Source of the DNA: Centropus unirufus
Lineage: Eukaryota; Chordata; Aves; Cuculiformes; Centropidae
Length of the DNA: 64,000 bases
NCBI GenBank assembly: GCA_013397695.1
Contig: VYZI01000530.1
Coordinates: 340,197 to 404,196, forward strand
Reading direction: 5' to 3'
Shown here: positions 51,901-60,900 of the stretch, piece by piece
Layout: every line of letters begins with the position of its first letter
Numbering within the stretch: the first letter of the stretch is position 1
Made by a program: the position numbers and the translations under genes
Notes under the pieces: generated by a model
What the model saw: only the letters and a program-made list of their open reading frames with translations
Told to the model about the DNA's origin: nothing
Database searches by the model: none

Positions 51901-54900
51901 GGCCCTTCAATTACTAATTTTTTAAAACAGTGCTGTCAGCAAGACACGAAGACCAAAACTCCTCAAATCCCCCATTTTGATGCTTCTGCCTGGTGCCACT
52001 GTCAGTGCTGCCTGTGACAGATGAGCAGAGCAGCCTTGTCAAGCCCAGACAGCTGATCCCAGGAAAACAGCCTGGGAAAGACAGAAGGCGATTGTCACAC
52101 CAGATCAAAGCCTTTGGATCTTTTGCCGAAGAGCTCGAGCATCCCCACAGCAGGGACAGCAGGAGGAAGAGAAGAAACACAGGAGATCTGGTGATTGTTT
52201 TTCTCCATCACATGGCACACATTTGTCCACTTCAAGAGTCCTGAAAGAAGTCGTGGTCCCTGCAGTCACCACGTGTCCAAAAAAGCCCTGCTGGTAGGTC
52301 CCGAGTGCCCCTGAATCCCACGTGTTCCACTGTATGCCGTGCCCACTCCACATCCCTGAACTGAACCCAACGGCATCCGCTCCCCAGGAGCCACTGAAGT
52401 CCATCAGCTTCGCTCCTCTCCTGCTCCAAGCTGTGGCAAAACACATGAACAGTGGGAGTTCAACCATGCAGGTCTACCCAAACTTCCCTGACAGACTGCA
52501 TCTCCTCCTTCAGCCACCTTCCAGCTCAAAGATGAGAGCACGGGATGAAGAATTCCCCCTTGCTGCAAAGGGCTGCAAGCCCTCCAGTGACTCATTTGAG
52601 TAGAAACTCTGCAGCACGAGGAAGAGCGGATGCACCCCAGGAGAAGAACTGACCTTGACCGGTGTTCTCACCACCCAACTGCAGTTGAACCAGAACCTCC
52701 TGGTGTAACTGTCCTCAGAACCGTGCGTGCATCACTCGATTCCTGTCACTGGTGTTGGAGCACTGGGTATCAAACGGCACGGCAGCACCTCCCAAAGGCA
52801 GAACAAGCCCTTGCGGAGCACACAGAGTGGAACCCCCCCTTACCTGCTCTCTGATGACTTTCTTGTAGTGGGTCACAATGTTGTCGTGCTGTTCCAAGGT
52901 CTTCTTGACCTCCTCCTCCTTTTTATCCTCCTCGCTGGACTTGTAAATGGCTTTGCTGATGACACCTATCAAGAACAGCCCCTGTCAGCCACAGCCCCAT
53001 CACATCTCCCCTGTCCTCCGAACAGCCCTGCAGCTTCACCCGCCTTAACCAACTTCCCAGCATTAGAGACTCACCCTGCACTTCCCAAAAAGCATTTGTC
53101 CCCGGACAGGATTAGGAAAATAGGAGAGAGCAGGTTTTTATAGCGGGGTCTGCACGTTTACTGCTTTACCCAGCAGAAAAGCAAACGGGTGTGTTGGGTC
53201 CTCCCTGCCAGAGCAGGCGTGGGTTACCCAGCCCAGCTCCACTGCCCCTGTCCAAGGGAGGGCTTGGGAACACAAGGGCCACGTGCAGATGACACATGAT
53301 TGGGCAGAACCTATTCCCTCTCGCTGCTCCAGGGTTCCCTCCAGGCTGCCTGAAGTTCCGTGATATCACTGAAAGACTCGTTAGGTGGATAAGGATGATG
53401 ATGGCCTCAACACACTAAAGAAATTTCCAATCTTTTTCTAACGAGCCAGGAAATTAATTCATAATTTTTCTTAACAAATCAGTCAGTTTTCTTAACAAAA
53501 CTGACTTTGCAACAAAGTCTGTTGTAATCAGATTGCAACAAATCTTGCCTGCAAACCAAACTTCTGTGACCATCGTCTGTGCCCCAGGCTTGGGTCCCTG
53601 TGAGCACCGGTAACTACACCTCTTGGCCACAGCGTGGTAACTCCCAGCACCTATCGCGTCGTCTCGCCTAAGAAGATGAGGCCACCCTGTTAGAAGCAGC
53701 CCTGGGCGCATCCTTACTGAACCCCTGCGCTGTGTTTATACCTCGGGTACATCATCACTTGCAGCTCTCGTGCTCAGAACTACTCGTGCTACTGCTGAGG
53801 GCTCTGCTCAGCACACTTAGTTCAGTCATCAGTTCTTCACCAGAGCCTACAGAGAGAAGCCGAACACCTCACCTTCCAGCTCCTTTACAAGCTTGGTGAA
53901 TTCATGGTCAAACATCATGTGGTCTGGGCTAGAAAAACTGGGCTGTGGTTTCTGAGCAGCTCTGGAATAAAGCTCATGCTTGCTGATGAAGCCGAGCTTC
54001 TCGATGAAGTTCTCCTTGCCAATCCTCTTCTCAATCAGCTGTTTCAGCTTCTCCCTGCAGGGCAGCGAATCCCCTCAGTGCAGAGAAACAAACCCAGCCT
54101 TCCCAGAGCGGGGTCCTGCAGTCCCAGCTCTGCCCCCTGCCTCCTCCAGCCTTCCCCGCCCCAGAGGCTGCACCCCAAGCCACATCTCAGCTGCCCCCGA
54201 CGCGCAGCCCAGGGACAGCCAAGGAGGGCCCAGCCCACACAGCCCGCTGTGCCCAGCGAGGGCCGGGGCAATTCTTGCCTATCCCGAGAGGAACAGGCGT
54301 TAGAAACACCCAGGCAGGTGTTCCCAGCTGCGCCGCCTCCAAAGGCTCCCAGAGCACCCTCTGCCACTCGCACCTCTCCTCCAGCCCCGGAGCAAGGGAC
54401 TCCCACACCTTACTTACTTCCTGTAGTTTTCCAGGGAGTTGTCGTTGTAGTAGATGGAAATGCCAAGCAGAAGGGCACAGAGGCCTTGGACGAGCTGCTC
54501 CTCCTCTCCCAGGTTCTCAGCTATCTGTCCCGTGAGCTGCAGCTCTCGTCAAGGGTATTTCGGTGTTTCGTGAGCACAGCACATGCAACGCCTCTGCCTC
54601 TATGAACTCCCCGTCAAAATGATTCCCAGCTCGATTCGGAACCAGGCAAAACAGGCAATGAAACCCTCACAAAGCTTGCTCCTGCTTTGACGGAGCTGGG
54701 TGATCCGTGCTTCCCTGAATTCCCTGCTCTCCTTCACTGCCTGCAGTTATTGCAAAGCAGGCCCCGTGTTGAGATGAGGCGACAGCTCAGCCCTGGGTAC
54801 TTTGGGTACTTTGGCCAGGCTTTATCCTGAAAAGCATGTGTAGAAATGAGCTTTGACAGAGGCGGGAAGTGTTCTTCCTCCCGCTCAGGGATAAACGTAA

Positions 54901-57900
54901 GTCCCACCAAAAATACCCATGGGCTCGTGGCAGTAAACCCACCCTGTGCTGGCCGAGCCTCCCGGTGCGCTGGGATTCACGGGAGCACCGGGGAGGCAGC
55001 AGCACGCAGAGCGTCCAGAGGCCCAGCTGTGCCTCCTGCCGCGTTTCCTTCACACCACACAGGGCCCTGCAGGCTGCCCCAGAGAAACGTTCACCCGGAA
55101 TCATCCACGGAACCGCCCGGCTGCTCCGCGCGCAGGCCAAGGATACAAAGGGGACGTTGGCTGGGTTGTGCAGGAAGTGGGTGACAGCGATGGAGCAGTT
55201 GCTCAGCCACGTGCAAAGCAGCATCAGGAGCCCGACCCTGGTCTGTACTTTGCTGCCCTGGAAGGAACAAACTGCCCATCGTTACCTCTGCAAGGCGGAG
55301 GGGCCAAACACAGCCCCGCGGGTTCACAGCTCGCCCCCTTTGGCTTTGCCATCACAAAACCAGCAAGCCTTGTCTTTTAACGTCCCCGCTCAGCAGTCAC
55401 CAAACACAGCTCCAGTGCTTTGGTCAAACGAGCATCAACCCATCCCTGTCCTCGGAGCGAAACAGGCAGCACAGGGGTGAAACACAACTCCACGCAAATT
55501 AGCACCAAAACAAAATCCTAACGAATTAGTTCTGTGTTTGTAATTGCTGCTAGGGTAGCACAAAGGGACACACGCACAACCCCCGTCTCAAGGACCAAGT
55601 GCACACTAACCAGGCTGGGATTCCCTGGGGAAGGGATGCAGGACCAAGGCTCCCCCAGCTGGCTCCAAACACCCACAGGCTCCTGACCCCCTGTGCCAGG
55701 AGAGACCGAGCCCTGGGCTGGCTCCTGGCTGCGACAGCACCTTCAGCCAGCGGGAGGAACACAGCCACGTCATTTGTGTTTGTTAACCGGGGAAAAGGAG
55801 TTTTCATCAGCAAACTGTTCCTCTCCACGCCTTTCCAAACTGTTTTTTGGAACTGTCTTTCCAAACATTTCCAAACTGTTCCTCTCCACGCTGCCGCGGG
55901 CCCGGCAGCACCACGGTGCAGCTCTGCCAGCGGCCAGGAGCCAGCCCAGGACAGCATTCCCTGCGCGGCCAGCCCAGCTGCACACGGCTGTGCCGCAGGG
56001 AATGCCCGCCAGGATGACATGGGCCTCCCTGAAGGAGAGCAGGGAGGATGGATCCAGCGCGGCTGCCACCCCTCAGGAAAGGAGACCCGTGCCCCCCCCT
56101 CGCTGCTGCCCTTCCAGCCCAACACCACGACTGGTTCCCAGCACCGTCCTCCCGGGAACGGCCCGGCAGCCCCTGCTCTGATCCTCAGGACCATTCAGCC
56201 ACGCCAGCCCCTCCCGCACTGCTAACGCGGGGCTCGCAGGCAGCGCAGCAGCCCCAGCTCTGCTCAGAGGTGACACCCATTCCCCAGACCGGGGCACAAG
56301 GGCTGCTTCAGAGCCCCACCAGCATTTCTCAGGTTTAGCCACAAAATAAGGCCTTTTTTCCCCGCTCCTTGAGGCTGGGAACTGCTCACGCTCCAGCGCT
56401 CAGGTGAAGCCCGGCGACACGGGGTGACAAACCATGGGTCTCGGCAGCTCACGCAGAACGCCACGTGCCGCCCCACACCAGCAGGGACCCACGATCCTGC
56501 AGGAACCCGCTGGCCACACCAGCTCCTTCCCGGTGGCCACGTCGGAGCTGCAGGGCCCCGCTGAGCAGGCTGGCAGGGGCCCTGGCATGGCAGAGGCTGC
56601 CCGGTGCTTCAGCACGGCTGGCAGAAGCAGCACCCAGCCGGGAGCCGCAGTAAGGGCCCCACGGCACTGCCCAGCGCTCCACCTCTCCTGGCCCAGAAAA
56701 CCCTGTGGGAAACGGCTCTCCCGCAGCGCCAAGGGCTGGAGCATCCCCCACCTCCAGGTGTCACTATGAAAACAGGGCGGTTTCCTTCTCCCTGCTCAGA
56801 ACTGCCAGGAACACCTTTTCCCAGGAAGCGCTGTGCCCTTCCCAAAGCGTACGGGAGGGCCCCGCTGGGAACAGGCCGGTGGCCTGGACCGGCTGCACCC
56901 GGCTGGGGGCTGCACAGACGCCGGGCTCTGCTGACGCTGCACCCCCCCAGCAGCCACCAGTGCTTTCCCCTGCTGGGAGGGACAGAAGCGACTTGCAGCC
57001 AGCAGGACCTGGCCAAGGAAGGTCAGGGTTCAGACTGAGCCCGTACTGGTGCTGTCCCGCGCTGCCAGCCGGTCCGTCCCGGCTGGGAACGACCGCAGCA
57101 CTGCCCCGCAGCACCCTCACCCCTCCTGGAGCCACCATCACCCACCTTGGCACAAACAGCGACCGCTGCCCGTGCCAGGCTGCTCAGAGCACGCAGCAGC
57201 TGCTGGAGCCAGCCACAAACCACATCCATTCCCAAGTGCTGCGTGCTCCTCTGGGTTCGAATTAACAGCATTTCCACAGCCCCAGGCACCCTCTCTAAAA
57301 AACCCAGCACCCGGCGATTTTCCGGACACCGCTGTGAGAGATGACAGCTCCCCAGGGCGGCTGTGGACAGCTCGGGGTCAGCAACAGCACAGCCCCAGCC
57401 CTCAGGGCCGCAGGTGAATGTGGGCAATAAAGCAGGGAATTCCTGCTTTACCTGGTGGTATTTCAGAGTCGGGTTTTGTGCTGCCAATGACCAGCACAGC
57501 CTCAAAGTCCAACCCATTACTTCAGGGGCCACGTGCCAGTAATGAGACCCCAGCAGCTCCCAGCTGGCAGCTCCAAGGTTAAAACTCCTGCTGGGAAGCA
57601 GAATTCCTGCTGGGAGGGCAGGTTAAACAGTTTGTGTTCTAGCAGCATCCTCCCCCTCCAGGTTGCCCCAGCTGTTTGCCACAGGCCAGCCTGAGAAAAC
57701 AGCACTCCTGGCAGCTCCAAGAGAGCCCACTGTCGGGTGAACGAGTCCCACTGGAAAGAAGGCACCCATGCTGCCCGAGATCATTCCCCCGTAGCCCTGA
57801 GTGCCCCAGAGAATCAACCCAAAGAGTTTGTTATGCCAGGAAACGGCCCAAACCCAACCGCCACACAGAGCTGTGAGTGGAAACACATCAAAAAGCGGTT

Positions 57901-60900
57901 AAAGCAAACCTCCCCAGCAAACCCAAGACAAGAGGGAAAAGGCCTGCTTCTGGCAAGAAAATGCCAGAGCTGTGCCAAAAAAAATACATACCCGTCTGTC
58001 GATCTTATCGCCCTGCAAGTTACACACACGTTACTGGAGCCCCACGAAGCAGAGCACATTTCAGACACCCCCAGAGGCTGCTCCCCTCCCACCACGGCTA
58101 CCGAAGCCACGGGCAGTTCTACCAACTCAGATTTACCTTGGGCAAAACTGCCAGGAAAAGGATGAAAGGGAGCACTCTCCATTTTCAGGTAAAGCAGATT
58201 AAAAGAATCCCCATGAACTGGCTCAGAATTGCAGCCTCTGTCCTTACTCCCACTGGCAGGAGAGCAATTGCTGCCAGGGCCGACGACCTCTGCTCATCAC
58301 AGACATTTAGGGAAGGACCAGGCTTAAAAGAGCCCCAATATCCAGGCAGCGTGGGCTCTGAGGTGAGGCTCACTCGCCCTTCGCAAAGCCAGGGCTGACA
58401 CCCTGAAAGAGCTCAAAGATTCAAGATTCAAAGAGCTTCAAGATTCAAAGCTCTTGGCTTTGAATGGCAAAGAAGCAGTCCCTGGTGTTCTCAGAGCTGC
58501 AGTGACCCGTTCAGTCCTAGCCAAGCCCTGCTTCAGCAGCAAAACGGGGCGGGGGGTCCTGCCAGCTCACCCTGTCTTTAAAGCCCGTTTGAGGTCTGGA
58601 TGCTGTAGCAAACTGCCTTCCGAGAGCGGGCAACAGCAGCCATCGCCGGCAGAAAAGCAACATTTGCTGCTTTGCCCCTCCCCTGAAGGGCAGAGCCGCA
58701 AGCAAGAGATAAACCCAGTCTGCAAGAGACTGCTCATGAGCAGAATCCTGGAATGGTTTGGGCTGGCAGGGACCTCACAGCCCAGCCAGTGCCACCCCCG
58801 GCCCTGGGCAGGGACACCTCCCACGGATCAGGGGCTCCAAGCCCCATCCAACCTGGCCTTCAACACCTCCAGGGATGGGGCAGCCACGGCTTCTCTGGGC
58901 ATCCTGGGCCAGGGCCTCCCCACCCTCACAGGGAAACATTTCTGCCCAAAATCTCATCTCAGCCTCCCCTCTTCCAGCTCAAAACCCTTCCCTCATCTTC
59001 TCCCTGTCCCAGAGCCCCTCCCAGCTTTCCCGCAGCCCCCGTCAGCGCTGGAAGCTGCTCCGGAGGCCGTACCTGCGAGAGGATGTTGGTGCACTGCTGC
59101 AGCAGCGAGACGGGCGGGTTGCCGATGCTGGTGGCCAGCTGGACGCGCAGGAGCTGCTCCTTCAGCGTGGCGTTCTCCTGCAGGGCGTGGGCCAGCGCCA
59201 CGGCCGCACACCAGTTGGAGAGGGAGTCCGTGGAGAAGAGGCCCCCGCAGAGCAGCTGCCCGGCCGAGACAGAGCTACCTGTGGCTGCCACAGCGGCCGG
59301 GAGGCACAAGTGAGATTTAAGGGAGGCACCAACCTGGCGGCACATCCGAGGCATCGACGTGCCCGTAGAACCCAGATCCCTGCTCGGAGCAGACTCTGGA
59401 AGGCAGGGAAGCGGCGCTGCCTGGAGCAGCGGGACGTACCGTCAATGGTGGAGGGCAGGAGCGTGGACACGATCTCTCCTTGTCCTTTGTGGTTCTTGTA
59501 CAGGAAGCACTGGAAGCAGTAGAGAACGGCGCAGCGCAGCACGAAGGGCTGCCGCTCGTTCACCATGGACATGAGGAGCACTACGATGGCCGGCCTGGGG
59601 CAGGGAGGAGAAGCCTTAGGAGGGCATTCCCCAGGCACGCAGAGGCCGGGCCCACTGCATCCATTACCAAAGTTCTTCAGTGAGGAAACACCGAGAGCAC
59701 TGGAGCCATTAACACGTGCCTAGAGTTCCTCCCGACATTCCATCTCCCGCCCCTGCTGCTCCCAGCCCTGGCACCTTGTTCCACACAACAGCCTTTGCCC
59801 CTGCTGCTCAGAGGCTGGGATGGGGATCCCATCACTGAGCCTCGTGTGCCCACCCCCACCTGCCCCACTCTCCTCCCCCCGAGGCTGTCCCAGCGCCGGC
59901 AGCCACAGCGCACCCCGACCTGGGGATCTCGCAGCCTCTGCTCCTCCACTTTTCAAGTTCCACCCTAAATAAAATCCGACCCAGGCCTCATCTCCGTGGA
60001 AACACACCTGACACCTTCGCACTCAACACACCCAGCGCCAGCCTGGGCTGTCGCTCTGTCGTAGCCCCCAACCCTGAACTCAGCCCTTAGGGTCCCAGTG
60101 GCACTGCCCACCCCAGCGCAGCCACCAGCCCATCCCTCGCCTTCCTCTACCTTGGGGGGTTCGAAGGTGCATTTACAGAGGCAAAGTAGTCTTGATTGAT
60201 CTGGCATCCTCGAATGACCTCGGACACAGTGTTAATGGTCTGAGGAGAGGGCAGAGAAGAACAAACGGACAACTCAGTGTCAGACCCAGCCCATGGCCCA
60301 GGCCACTCCAAACTGCTCAGGATCACCCCGGGATCTCAGTCCTGAGAAACCACACCAAGGCTCTGCATGGAGAGAGACTCTGCCTTGGTCAGGAGAAGCA
60401 TTTCAAACAAACCCGGGCAGCAAACAGTGCTGCAGGGTGCTGAGCAAAGGCCGCTGACCTCCCCCTTCAGACTCTGGGCCGGACCAGTTCTGCTGGGACT
60501 GCCAGGCAAACTGGGCCCAGGAACCAAACTGGAGTGGAGGCTGAAGGAACCAGCCTGCGCTCTTTGTACCAGGGAAAACCGCCTCACCCTACACCGCAGC
60601 AGGGCTTGAGGAGCTCAGCATCCCCAGCGCTGCGAGCCTGCCAAGGCAGAGCACTCCTGGGCTCCGTTAAAGAGAAAAACAGCAATGGAAACCCCCCAAA
60701 CAGGGAAAAGCAGGAGTCAATGCAGCCATGCCAGGATACGCTGGAATCCAGCACATCTGAACACCTGAAAACAAGCACATCCCAACACGTTCTGCCTGCA
60801 CAATGGCACAGAAAAGCCCCTCACATCGGTGCTGCCCCACAAGAACCCAACCTCCCTGGCATGTGAAAGACTTGCTCAGCAAACCCTGTAACCTCCGTTT

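Noticed and set aside
53740..53765. Possible C-box (GTGATGA) of an intronic C/D snoRNA on the USO1 strand
   Set aside because: No D-box CTGA at a proper distance and no terminal stem.
58454..59522. Frames of 250-290 codons on the plus strand
   Set aside because: Cover a CR1 copy and the complement of USO1 exon f; shadows.
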